A DNA stretch of 64,000 bases. It comes from Excoecaria cochinchinensis (taxonomy: Eukaryota > Streptophyta > Magnoliopsida > Malpighiales > Euphorbiaceae). The notes beneath the pieces were generated by a model, which searched no databases, had not been told where the DNA came from, and saw only the letters and a list, made by a program, of their open reading frames with translations. The translations under genes and the position numbers were made by a program. The stretch lies in NCBI GenBank assembly GCA_947683425.1, contig CANTUQ010000004.1, positions 4,936,001-5,000,000 of the forward strand, written 5' to 3'. Below, piece after piece: positions 1 to 10,689 of the stretch (positions within the stretch are counted from its first letter, which is position 1; every line of letters starts with the position of its first letter).

Positions 1-1768
1 CAATTCCTAAGTTCATACATATTTATCATGTCATTTACTATACTTCCTACAACTATACATTGTTACTTTATTAGTTAAATTACCATCTTTAAACATACTC
101 ATATGTATTTTTCCATTAACAATTAATTTGTAATCATTTAGGAGCCCTAATCATGTATAAAACGTTAAGGGGAAAGGCAAGGAGTTTACCCATGCCAACC
201 ATGGGCTCAAAATGAAGAAAAAAGAGCTTAATATATGATGTTCTGTCGCGAGGTCGCGACCTCTGTTGCGCTCGCGACAGAGGCTCGCCTCTGGAGCCTC
301 ACAAGACTGCTTTTTACCCTAAAATTGTATCGCACAAACGACCATCTACACTTCATTTTTAGGAAAAGTAGTCTTCATAACAATTGTTCCCTAGGATGTT
401 ATCTTTCAAAGGGGAGAAATTTCAGGTCATTTGGACATCTAAAACAAACGATATGGTCTAAACAACCTATACTGTTCCAGTGAACCTGCCAGAACAGGGT
501 CACCTACGTTTCAACTACTTTTTAGGATACTTAGAGCAAGAATTAGATCAAGTACCCTTTAGAAATTTTTAGATTCGGAACTTATCTTTCATATGAAATT
601 GGAATCAACACAATTGGAGGCCTATAACTATACTTATGACAAATACAATACACAGGGGTCTGATGACAAATAAGCAGAATTTCGCAAAATCAAACTCTAT
701 CATCAACACAAACACTCAAATGATCAAGTTACATACTTATAAACATATATACACATGTCATGAGCACTACAAGCAATCAAAATGAACATCTTGAGCTAAT
801 TAAAGCTCATCAAGCATCTCTTTATTTCAACATGTCTCTATTCAAACATTTTTCATCTAAACACATGCAAAATTAAAAAGATCACACTCGATCCCTGCCT
901 CTAGGAAGCCCAATCTCTGCTCTTTACTCACTTCTAACCTTCTCTCGCCTTTATCCAGCTTCTTGTTTCCAGCTTCCACAAATCATACAAAGCAACCCAT
1001 GAATTAATCCTTTTTCTTACTTAAAATCAAAACAGAAAACTAAATAGAAGAAGAAGACCAACATACAAGTCTATATCTTACCTCTTCACAAGGACCAAGT
1101 CAAATCCCACTCTTACTCATCAAACCATTCAAATGATCCACTTAACAGCACCCAAATAAAAGACAAGGAATGGAGCACGGCCAAACCCCAAAATAAAGAA
1201 GACAAAAGGAGAATAGAAGGCCAAATGGAGAAATTGAAGGAAAAGTGAAGAAAAGAGTGGCCAGTCAACTAAATCCAACCCAAATAAAGCCAAACCTTCT
1301 CACATAAGTGCCACCAAACCAAATAAATGCCAACCACTTCAATTAATCCATCCATATCTTAAGCCAAGCCAAGCCAAGCCAAGCCAAATCGAACCAAGCC
1401 AAGCCAAACCAAGTATCTCTTCCCTACAATGACACTTGGCACACTCTTACAATGCCACTTGTCAAACTCTTATGCTGCCACTTGTCACTCTTCTACGATG
1501 ACACTTGTCACACTTCTATGATACCATGTGTCCAATACACATCTCAAGGTCTCTTAACACCCACTTATGCACACATCTCGCGAGGGGGTTCTGTCGCGCT
1601 CGCGACAGAACGCTCACACCCGCACCAAGCAGCTGAAGTTCGAAAACCGCTGGAGGGCTCTGTCGCGCCCGCGACACTTGTCGTGCTCGCGACAGAACTC
1701 TCGTACATAAACTTACCTTTTTCGAACAAAACTCTGTAATTCTTCTTGGGCCACTTTGGGGTGTGACA
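1..1768 (-). mobile_element. Element A, LTR copy 1 (left-truncated by window edge)
   Basis: This is the 3' LTR, in element orientation, of a Ty3/gypsy-like element on the minus strand. Base 1 corresponds to base 3670 of the complete copy at 2320-5443, so about 1350 bp lie outside the window. The two copies run in parallel with few substitutions; the main length difference is copy number of an AAGCC pentanucleotide run near 1361-1412. The LTR ends TGTGACA at 1768 and is followed by a polypurine tract on the minus strand. It contains GC-rich palindromes at 244-290 and 1577-1705. Short open frames here recur in the other copies only because the LTRs are copies; none resembles a protein family. 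Confidence 0.85.
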
Positions 1769-1806
1769 AATCTCTCCCCCTTAAGAAATTTCGTCCTCGA
1801 AATTTC
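1769..1806 (-). promoter_or_regulatory. Polypurine tract and pre-PPT hairpin of element A
   Basis: Read on the minus strand, a run of purines (AAGGGGGAGAGATT) directly precedes the LTR start TGTCACA; this is the plus-strand primer site for reverse transcription. Next to it, 1785-1806 is a perfect inverted repeat: 9-base arm GAAATTTCG, centre TCCT, then the complementary arm. The same hairpin recurs at 5460-5481 and, one base shorter per arm, at 56723-56742 in element H. Confidence 0.8.
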
Positions 1807-2302
1807 CCTGCTAATCACTTACACCATACAGCTATCAAATCGAACACACTTTACACTTTCCTTAATGCACTGCACTCTAATCCATATACTTCTTCTATGC
1901 ATCTAGCACTGAATGTATATCCTGTCAGCTTTTCTCAATGAAACGCATGCAATGATACTTTTTCACATACAAATGAGGGATGCGGATGGAATGGTCATGT
2001 AATGATTTATGTATGCAAAATGATGCGAAAATGCAATGTAAGCTACTGTCATGCACTTTTCCCATCCCCATGTTTCACTATGCTCATGTCAAATGATTTC
2101 AAGAAGATAGCTGACAGGAATACAGAGTGTCACCTCAAACTCTTACCCATTCACATCTGCCGCTGCCTCGTCTACGCTCTCACGCGAGTCGGACTCTATC
2201 TATACTTTACACAAACGACATCTGCATTAGGCCACAACTCTAGACAAACTCTGACATTTAACCTATACTCTACATCTTATAGACCAGAACCTCTAACCTC
2301 GA

Positions 2303-2319
2303 GCTCTGATACCACTAAA
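2303..2319 (-). promoter_or_regulatory. Primer-binding site of element A (initiator tRNA-Met type)
   Basis: On the minus strand, five bases inside the LTR end, the sequence is TGGTATCAGAGC. This matches the complement of the 3' end of plant initiator tRNA-Met, the usual primer of many plant gypsy and copia elements. It fixes the element on the minus strand and the LTR at 2320-5443 as its 5' LTR. Confidence 0.85.
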
Positions 2320-2692
2320 TGTAACACCCCCATACCCCCGGTAAGGAATATCGGGGCGCTACGCGGACACTTACGTATACATGTACATGCATTAGCGGAA
2401 GCGGTAACAATAAATTAGAAAGAAGTTGGGCCCAAACAAAACGAGCTCTTATGACATATATATAAACTGTACATAATATAAAAGCTTTATATTTGTTACA
2501 TATTCATTTTCGGTATACATATGTATAACAGTTAACTTTTACATGTCAACTATACTATACTTCCTATGTACATAATGATGTTACTCAAAACATCACCAAC
2601 TCTACCTCTAATTTATACAAAAAGATATAGCAAAACTTCCTAGTGGCCTTGACCCGCAGATGTCCGCTCACTGATCCGAACCTGTAAACCTA

Positions 2693-2730
2693 CACGGAAG
2701 CAAACATCCGTGCTAAGCGATAACGCTTAG
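2693..2730 (-). promoter_or_regulatory. Conserved double hairpin in A LTR
   Basis: There are two abutting stems: CACGGA...TCCGTG (2693-2712) and CTAAGCG-ATAA-CGCTTAG (2713-2730). The second is followed by TGGGG. Equivalent pairs occur 360-400 bp from the same LTR end in families E (22504-22538), H (54644-54682 and the second LTR) and J (30879 to about 30917). The position suggests the R/U5 part of the transcript. Confidence 0.7.
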
Positions 2731-3109
2731 TGGGGATGAAAATAATACGAAGGACTTCTTTACGAAGTCACAGATAAATCACACAATCATATATCCCATG
2801 CATATATCTCTTATACGTGTATAGGTAGCATGCTTGATTATCAAGTACTCTGAGCTCCCATATAAATAACATTTACTCTTTCACTGTCTCATGCACACTA
2901 TAACTTGTACATCTCATTTATTCAAATATACGCTATCATGTGTTCATATACATGTCAACACACTCATGTAATCATACACTTGTATATAAAACTATAATGT
3001 ACTTAAACATTACTCTCATGTACTGTAGCATTTATTCAGAACAATACTCTTAATCATCTCAAGTTCACTACACAACATTAATAAGACAAGCCTGAATTCC
3101 TTTCATGGT

Positions 3110-3268
3110 GGATATGGGTAACTCTGGATACTGTTTACAGTATCTTACATGTGGAGAATTAACTCAAACTCTATGGAATACACGAGGTATTCCGAACTCT
3201 GGGCACAATTAAGGCCAACTCTAGAAGCTGCACTCTAGCCCTTTATAAGCATGCTTATCTATCCACTA
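3110..3268 (-). promoter_or_regulatory. Hairpin chain in A LTR
   Basis: Successive inverted repeats are separated by AACTCT-type spacers: GATACTG-TTTA-CAGTATC (3127-3144); GGAATAC-ACGAG-GTATTCC (3175-3193); CTAGA...TCTAG around 3220-3236; and a 14-base palindrome ATAAGCATGCTTAT (3245-3258) followed by CTATCCACTA. The same order is found in families E, H and J with different stem sequences. Confidence 0.65.
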
Positions 3269-3529
3269 TAACGGTAATCAGGCTCAATAACAACTCATAC
3301 ACTATACATAGATACCAACTCATCAACTTCAGAGGCATTTAATTCATATACAATCTTTATTAATCATGTTCTACAACTAAAAGCATGTAATATTTAAATT
3401 CCATGCATGCACTCTTATATAACATCATCATATACATATATTTAACTCATTGCATAAACATATAAATCATGCCAAGCAAGACAGAAGAAAACACTTTCTT
3501 CAAAACAAGTAGAACAGGATGAGAAGAGG

Positions 3530-3622
3530 TTCACTGTCGCGATCGCGACAAGAAGTCGCGTTCGCGACAGAAGCCAAGTTCATTGTCGCGATCGCGACAA
3601 GAGGTCGCGCTCGCGACAGAAG
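3530..3622 (-). repeat. GC-rich palindrome array in A LTR (first cluster)
   Basis: Four inverted repeats with core GTCGCG-NN-CGCGAC stand in otherwise AT-rich DNA. The two central bases vary (AT, TT, AT, CT) while the arms stay paired. Other copies occur at 244-290, 1577-1705, 3914-3960, 5263-5375, 6014-6060 and 7340-7460. At 1589-1610 the arms reach ten perfect bases (TTCTGTCGCG, centre CT, complement). Confidence 0.75.
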
Positions 3623-5443
3623 ATGGATTACAAAAAGGCTCTATACTCTATACCAAATGCATTATGTAACAATTCCTAAGTTCATACATATTTATCATGT
3701 CATTTACTATACTTCCTACAACTATACATTGTTACTTTATTAGTTAAATTACCATCTTTAAACATACTCATATGTATTTTTCCATTAACAATTAATTTGT
3801 AATCATTTAGGAGCCCTAATCATGTATAAAACGTTAAGGGGAAAGGCAAGGAGTTTACCCATGCCAACCATGGGCTCAAAATGAAGAAAAAAGAGCTTAA
3901 TATATGATGTTCTGTCGCGAGGTCAAGACCTCTGTCGCACTCGCGACAGAGGCTCGCCTCTGGAGCCTCACAAGACTGCTTTTTACCCTAAAATTGTATC
4001 GCACAAACGACCATCTACACTTCATTTTTAGGAAAAGTAGTCTTCATAACAATTGTTCCCTAGGATGTTATATTTCAAAGGGGAGAAATTTCAGGTCATT
4101 TGGACATCTACAACAAACGATATGGTCTAAACAACCTATACTGTTCCAGTGAACCTGCCAGAACAGGGTCACCTACGTTTCAACTACTTTTTAGGATACT
4201 TAGAGCAAGAATTAGATCAAGTAGCCTCTTAGAAATTTTTAGATTCGGAACTTATCTTTCATATGAAATTGGAATCAACACAATTGGAGGCCTATAACTA
4301 TACTTATGACAAATACAATACACAGGGGTCTGATGAAAAATAAGCAGAATTTCGCAAAATCAAACTCTATCATCAACACAAACACTCAAATGATCAAGTT
4401 ACATACTTATAAACATATATACACATGTCATGAGCACTACAAGCAATCAAAATGAACATCTTGAGCTAATTAAAGCTCATCAAGCATCTCTTTATTTCAA
4501 CATGTCTCTATTCAAACATTTTTCATCTAAACACATGCAAAATTAAAAAGATCACACTCGATCCCTGCCTCTAGGAAGCCCAATCTCTGCTCTTTACTCA
4601 CTTCTAACCTTCTCTCGCCTTTATCCAACTTCTTGTTTCCAGCTTCCACAAATCATACAAAGCAACCCATGAATTAATCCTTTTTCTTACTTAAAATCAA
4701 AACAGAAAACTAAATAGAAGAAGAAGACCAACATACAAGTCTATATCTTACCTCTTCACAAGGACCAAGTCAAATCCCACTCTTACTCATCAAACCATTC
4801 AAATGATCCACTTAACAGCACCCAAATAAAAGACAAGGAATGGAGCACGGCCAAACCCCAAAATAAAGAAGACAAAAGGAGAATAGAAGGCCAAATGCAG
4901 AAATTGAAGGAAAAGTGAAGAAAAGAGTGGCCGGTCAACTAAATCCAACCCAAATAAAGCCAAACCTTCTCACATAAGTGCCACCAAACCAAATAAATGC
5001 CAACCACTTCAATTAATCCATCCATATCTTAAGCCAAGCCAAGCCAAGCCAAGCCAAGCCAAATCAAACCAAGCCAAGCCAAACCAAGTGTCTCTTCCCT
5101 ACAATGACACTTGGCACACTCTTACAATGCCACTTGTCAAAATCTTATGCTGCCACTTGTCACTCTTCTACGATGACACTTGTCACTCTTTTATGATACC
5201 ATGTGTCCAATACACATCTCAAGGTCTCTTAACACCCACTTATGCACACATCTCGCGAGGGGGTTCTGTCGCGCTCGCGACAGAACGCTCACACCCGCAC
5301 CAAGCAGCTGAAGTTCGAAAACCGCTGGAGGGCTCTGTCGCGCCCGCGACACTTGTCGTGCTCGCGACAGAACTCTCGTACATAAACTTACCTTTTTCGA
5401 ACAAAACTCTGTAATTCTTCTAGGGCCACTTTGGGGTGTGACA

Positions 5444-5893
5444 AATATCTCCCCCTTAAGAAATTTCGTCCTCGAAATTTCCCTGCTAATCACTCACACC
5501 AAACAGCTATCAAATCGAACACACTTTACACTTTCCTTAATGCACTGCACTCTCATCCATATACTTCTTCTATGCATCTAGCACTGAATGTATATCCTGT
5601 CAGCTTTTCTCAATGAAACGCATGCAATGATACTTTTTCACATACAAATGAGGGATGCGGATGGAATGGTCATGTAATGATTTATGTATGCAAAATGATG
5701 CGAAAATGCAATGTAAGCTACTGTCATGCACTTTTCCCATCCCCATGTTTCACTATGCTCATGTCAAATGATTTCAAGAAGATAGTTGACAGGAATACAG
5801 AGTGTCACCTCAAACTCTTACCCATTCACATCTGCCGCTGCCTCGTCTACGCTCTCACGCGAGTCGGACTCTATCTATACTTTACACAAACGA
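5444..5893 (-). mobile_element. Element A, second internal region (truncated)
   Basis: This segment matches 1769-2218 of the first internal region, including the polypurine tract and the pre-PPT hairpin (5460-5481). It stops abruptly after ACACAAACGA and joins mid-LTR sequence. The PBS-proximal 100 bp and the first 1.5 kb of the next LTR are missing, as a deletion or illegitimate recombination would leave them. Confidence 0.8.
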
Positions 5894-7526
5894 TTTGTAA
5901 TCATTTAGGAGCCCTAATCATGTATAAAACGTTAAGGGGAAATGCAAGGGGTTGACCCATGCCAACCATGGGCTCAAAATGAAGAAAAAAGAGCTTAATA
6001 TATGATGTTCTATCGAGAGGTCGCGACCTCTGTCGCGCTCGCGACAGAGGCTCGCCTCTGGAGCCTATCAAGACTGCTTTTTACCCTGAAATTTTATCGC
6101 ACAAAAGACCATCTAGACTTCATTTTTAGGAAAAGTAGTCTTCATAACAATTATTCCCTAGGATGTTAAATTTCAAAGGGGACAATTTTCAGGTCATTTC
6201 GACATCTACAACAAACGACATGGTCTAAACAACCTATACTGTTCCAGTGAACCTGCCAGAACAGGGTCACCTACGTTTCAACTACTTTTTGGGATACTTA
6301 GAGCCAGAATTAGATCAAGTACCCTCTTAGACATTTTTAGATACGGAACTTATATTTCATATGAAATTGGAATCAACACAATTGGAGTCCCATAACTATA
6401 CTTATGACAAATACAATACACAGGGGTCTGATGACAAATAAGCAGAATTTCGCAAAATCAAACTGTATCATCAACACAAACACTCAAATGATCAAGTTAC
6501 ATACTTATAAACATATATACACATGTCATGAGCACTACAAGCAATCAAAATGAACATCTTGAGCTAATTAAAGCTCATCAACCATATCTTTATTTCAACA
6601 TGTCTCTATTCAAACATTTTTTATCTAAACACATGCAAAATTAACAAGATCACACTCGATCCCTACCTTTAGGAAGCCCAATCTCTGCTCTTTACTCACT
6701 TCTAACCTTCTCTCGCCTTTATCCAACTTCTTGTTTCCAGCTTCCATAAATCATACAAAGCAACCCATGAATTAATCCTTTTTCTTACTTAAAATCAAAA
6801 CAGAAAACTAAATAGAAGAAGAAGACCAACATACAAGTCTATATCTTACCTCTTCACAAGGACCAAGTCAAATCCCACTCTTACTCATCAAACCATTTAA
6901 ATGATCCACTTAACGGCACCCAAATAAAAGACAAGGAATGGAGCACGGCCAAACCCCAAAACAAAGAAGACAAAAGGAGAATAGAAGTCCAAATGCAGAA
7001 ATTGAAGGAAAAGTGAAGAAAAGAGTGGCCGGTCAACTAAATCCAACCCAAATAAAGCCAAACCTTCTCACATAAGTGCCACCAAACCAAATAAATGCCA
7101 ACCACTTCAATTAATCCATCCATATCTTAAGCCAAGCCAAGCCAAGCCAAACCAAGCCAAGCCAAACCAAGTGTCTCTTCCCTACAATGACACTTGGCAC
7201 ACTCTTACAATGCCACTTGTCAAACTCTTATGCTGCCACTTGTCACTCTTCTACGATGACACTTGTCACTCTTCTATGATACCATGTGTCCAATACACAT
7301 CTCAAGGTCTCTTAACACCCACTTATGCACACATCTCGCGAGGGGGTTCTGTCGCGCTCGCGACAGAACGCTCACTCCCGCACCAAGCAGCTAAAGTTCG
7401 AAAACCGCTGGAGGGCTCTGTCGCGCCCGCGACACTTGTCGTGCTCGCGACAGAACTCTCGCACATAAACTTACCTTTTTCGAACAAAACTCTGTAATTC
7501 TTCTAGGGCCACTTTGGGTTGTGACA
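5894..7526 (-). mobile_element. Element A, LTR copy 3 (truncated at its left)
   Basis: The segment starts at the position equivalent to 3796 of the complete LTR and continues to the LTR terminus TGTGACA at 7526. It carries more private substitutions than copies 1 and 2 have between them, so it is not a simple recent duplicate of either. It abuts Tat-type LTR sequence at 7527, which marks the right insertion boundary of the whole chain. The left target duplication lies outside the window. Confidence 0.8.
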
Positions 7527-8032
7527 TTACCGCTTTCATTATGTGATTGACATGCGCGTTAAATTATTGCATTAAATCGAATGAGAAATGTTAAATTCAA
7601 AACTCAATTATAAACTTAACCAAGGTATGAATAAATAGGAAGTCCTGAACCTTTTATGGTCTTTGGGCTCAATGAGGTGAGAGGCCTATCTCAATGTTCT
7701 ATTGGGCTGGAGCCTCCAAGACACCTCTTGTGTCCCGTAAAAAGGCTCAATTTGCATAGTCCTAGGCTCTACGAGGCGAGAGGGCCATCCTAGTGTTCTA
7801 TTAGGATGGGGCCTCTAAGACCCCTCTAGCTTGCCCAAAATGAACATAGCAACTGTCTTAGGCTCACTGAGGCTAGACGACCTTTCCCAATGTTCTATTG
7901 GGTGGCGACTCCAAGAAACCTCCTTATTGCCCAAAATGGACGCACTTGTAATTTCTTACAAGTTTTCATGAACCTCCTCCCGATCGCCCTAAAAGCGAGT
8001 ATTCAGGGCGCCCCGGGGTTCGGCGTGCATCA
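7527..8032 (+). mobile_element. Tat-type LTR fragment B0 (3' portion)
   Basis: It aligns along its length with the 3' end of LTR B (about 14295-14800) and, inverted, with the start of the C LTRs at 24115 and 50116. Shared blocks include the TGGGTGGCGACTCC stretch, a CCCAAT...ATTGGG hairpin with loop GTTCT, and a GGGGTTCG motif near the terminus. Element A truncates its left side. It ends near 8032 against an older Tat LTR (L). Confidence 0.75.
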
Positions 8033-8121
8033 TATGGGGATTATTTTTGATCCAATCTTTTTATACGTTAATGTGTTTATTTACTACTTTATTCACTGTT
8101 TTCTTATTACTTTCCTTAGAT
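8033..8121 (+). mobile_element. Old Tat-type LTR L, left part
   Basis: This short AT-rich stretch aligns, with many differences, with the D-family LTR read in reverse (around 33420-33530), including a GTGTTTA...CTTTCCTT block. It is interrupted by CACTA element K and resumes at 11038. GAT at 8119-8121 is the left target duplication of K. Confidence 0.55.
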
Positions 8122-8139
8122 CACTACAAGAAAATCAGC

Positions 8140-8630
8140 ATTTACCGACGGAAATTTAGCGACGGAAAATGTACCATCGCTATTTAGCGACGGAAAATAA
8201 TTCCGTCGCTAATTAGCGACGGAAAAAATATTCCGTCGCTAATATAGCGACGGAAAATATAACCGTCGGTAAATTGGGCGCGTAAATTTGGCGGCATAAA
8301 TTGCTACGAAAATTCCCGACGGAAAATTAAATTAGCGACGGAATTTAATTTCCGTCGGGAATTAGCGACGGAAATTTAATTCCGTCGCTAAAAATATTTT
8401 AACTAATTTATTTTATATATTTTAGCGACGGATATTAAATCCGTCGCTAATTTTAGCGACGGAATTCAATTTCCGTCGGGAATTAGCGACGGATATTAAA
8501 TTCCGTCGCTAAAAATATTTTAATTAATTTATTTTATATATTTTAGCGACGGAAATTACAACCGTCGCTAAAAATAAAATAAAATATTTATTTTTTTAGC
8601 GACGGTTTGAATAACCGTCGCTAAAAATTT
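8140..8630. repeat. CACTA left subterminal repeats
   Basis: About fifteen copies of TAGCGACGG or its complement CCGTCGCTA are arranged mostly as head-to-head pairs that could form hairpins. The first copy and a few others have the C variant (TACCGACGG or CCGTCGGGA). The right end uses mainly the C variant, so the two ends can be told apart. Confidence 0.85.
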
Positions 8631-8639
8631 TATATTAAA

Positions 8640-9103
8640 AATAGTTTTCTGGCTTTTCTTTTCTTCCCTCCTCCTTTATTTCTTTCTCTCTCTCGCGAGC
8701 TGACCCAGGTCGCCCCAGCCCTCGCCCCAGCCGCCCTCGCCGCCGCCTGCCCCACCCTGGCCCCTCCGCCCCTCTCTCTCGCGCGCCCCTCTCTCTCTCG
8801 CTCGCCTTAGCAGCAGCCACCGCCGCCCCCATGGCCCCAGCCGCGCACTCCGCCGCCTTCCCTCCCTCCTCGTCTCAGCGGCCCACTTCGTCGCCTTCCC
8901 CGCACCCCTCCGCCTCCCTGGCTCACCAGATCTGTTCTGCCTTCCTTGCTCGCGTCAGATCTACTCCACCTCCTTCGTGCGACAGATCTGCTCCGCCTCC
9001 CTCACTCGTCGCCGATCCTCACTCGCCGGTCGCCGATCCTCACTCGCCGGTCGCCGCTCCTCACTCGCCGTCAGTGCTTCAACCATCAGGTATCAGCATT
9101 CCA

Positions 9104-9150
<47 letters not shown>

Positions 9151-9931
9151 CATTTTGGCATATGATATGATTTGATATGTGTTTTCATGTTTCCATTTGA
9201 GAATTGGATTGGAATTGAGTTAATTGAAAATTGAAATTGCACTGATTTAATTGGAATTGGAGTGATTTAATTTGAGAATTAGATTGAAATTGATTCAATT
9301 GAAATTATGATGATACCAAATCTTATTGACGGAAATTGATTCAATGGAAATTATTGACAAAGTTGTTTTTACATTTACAATTATATTCATATTCGCAAAA
9401 TAAAAATAAATCTTTTACATGGTATTGGGTAAGAACTAAATTAAATACTTTCATTCTACTAGTGTATGGCTTCATGCTGCATCTGTATGCTATGCTATTT
9501 TATTTACTTTGTTTTATTTGTGATTAAGTGCTTGATTACTTGCATTGCTTATGGGATCTCCTAAAAATCTGCACTATTTCAATAATTCCTTATTAGCAAG
9601 CAATCGTATCTGATAAGGAGACTGTATCTGTTCGAGCAGAAGTAGAAGTGCACCTCCAAAATGGTCCTTGAATGCTCTGTGCCATGTTTCTCTCAACTGG
9701 TCGATTAGGTAATTAATATAGTTTCTTTGTTCCGGTTCTGATGTTAATTGTAATTTGTATGAATTTGTCCCTTTTAATCAGAATGCGAAAGAGGAGGCTA
9801 CAGCTGCTGTGCAACAGCTTCATTGAGCTAGCTGAACCTGAGCTGAAATCTCTTCAGTTGATGACTCAAAGAACACAATATGTGGAGTAAGAAAGAGTTG
9901 GAAATTGAATACAGAACAATAGTAAGTGTAA
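8640..9931 (+). pseudogene. Gene-like segment carried by CACTA K (possible captured exons)
   Basis: A pyrimidine-rich leader (8640-8830) precedes a GC-rich open frame starting at ATG 8831, with good surrounding context. The frame is rich in Pro, Ser and Ala and contains a 21-base unit repeated three times (9008-9070), giving a seven-residue repeat around VADPHSP. A possible donor (CAG|GTATCA, 9089/9090) follows, then intron-like ATT-rich sequence. Further exon-like blocks occur near 9590-9707 (ending before GTAATT) and 9780-9925 (after TTTTAATCAG). Base composition changes sharply at 9090. I do not recognise the product, and a non-coding transcript unit of the transposon is equally possible. 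Confidence 0.4.
9102..9150. repeat. ATT microsatellite in CACTA K
   Basis: An almost pure ATT trinucleotide run follows directly after the candidate exon. Looser ATT-rich stretches continue at about 10310-10640. Low-complexity hydrophobic frames across it are not genes. Confidence 0.9.
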
Positions 9932-10689
9932 ATTAATATTTATGAATTTTGAATTTCTCATTGCCTTTGCTTGTGAGCATTTAAGAATTATTGACAAAGC
10001 AGGTTCCAAATCTCCATTGCTTTGGCATTTATCTCATGGTTTCTTCTTGCCATATCTTCTCATGTTATGTTTTGGCTTTTGGCAAACGTATGAATTAATC
10101 AACATGAATGACACAGAGCCTATATTCTTCATTGTATATATCTATACGATATATACAATCAAAAGCAATTGGGATATCAACAGTTTATATTATATCAGAT
10201 GATGAATATTGGTAAATATTAAATATTGTTTAAATTTATAATTCTTAACACTTTATTGTTATTAAATTTATTAATAGAATTTTTCATATTATGATTATTA
10301 TTGTTAATTGGGTATATGCTAATTGGAATTGTTATTAGTGTTATTAGTATTTTAAGTAGTTGTGTTAATTATTATTATTATTTAATTGGTATGTTAAGTA
10401 GATATATTATTAGTATTTGTTATTATTTCTATTAAGAAGTTGTGTTAATTATTATTATTATTATTATTTAATGGGTATGTTAAGTAGATATATTATTAGT
10501 ATTTGTTATTATTTCTATTAAGAAGTTGTGTTAATTTTAGTTATTATTATTATTATTCAACATGTTATAATTATTAAATTAAAATCAATAAAATTTATAC
10601 CTTAATTATTATTATTATTATTATGTTAATTTGTATTGTTATTATTATTATTTATTTATGTTAATTTGTTATTGATTTTTTTTTTAATT

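Larger units (their letters stand above)
1769..2319 (-). mobile_element. Element A internal region, 551 bp, non-coding
   Basis: The whole interval between two A LTRs is only 551 bp, yet it has a polypurine tract at its left edge and a primer-binding site at its right edge, so it is a complete internal region in structural terms. No reading frame resembles gag or pol. An element this short needs proteins supplied in trans. It resembles a TRIM-type derivative, but the LTRs are 3.1 kb, far longer than TRIM LTRs. It probably derives by internal deletion from a Tekay-like parent, because the PBS and the pre-PPT motif match those of element H. Confidence 0.8.
2320..5443 (-). mobile_element. Element A, LTR copy 2 (complete, 3124 bp)
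   Basis: This is a complete LTR running from TGTAACACCCC at 2320 to GGGTGTGACA at 5443. It acts as 5' LTR for the internal region on its left and as 3' LTR for the partial internal region on its right. In + coordinates it holds a double hairpin at 2693-2730, a hairpin chain at about 3110-3268, GC-rich palindromes at 3530-3622, 3914-3960 and 5263-5375, and an AAGCC pentanucleotide run near 5032-5088. No protein-coding content was seen. Confidence 0.9.

Noticed and set aside
1516..1818. 100-codon minus-strand frame repeated at 5191-5493
   Set aside because: It lies across the LTR end and palindromes of element A and recurs only because the LTR is repeated.
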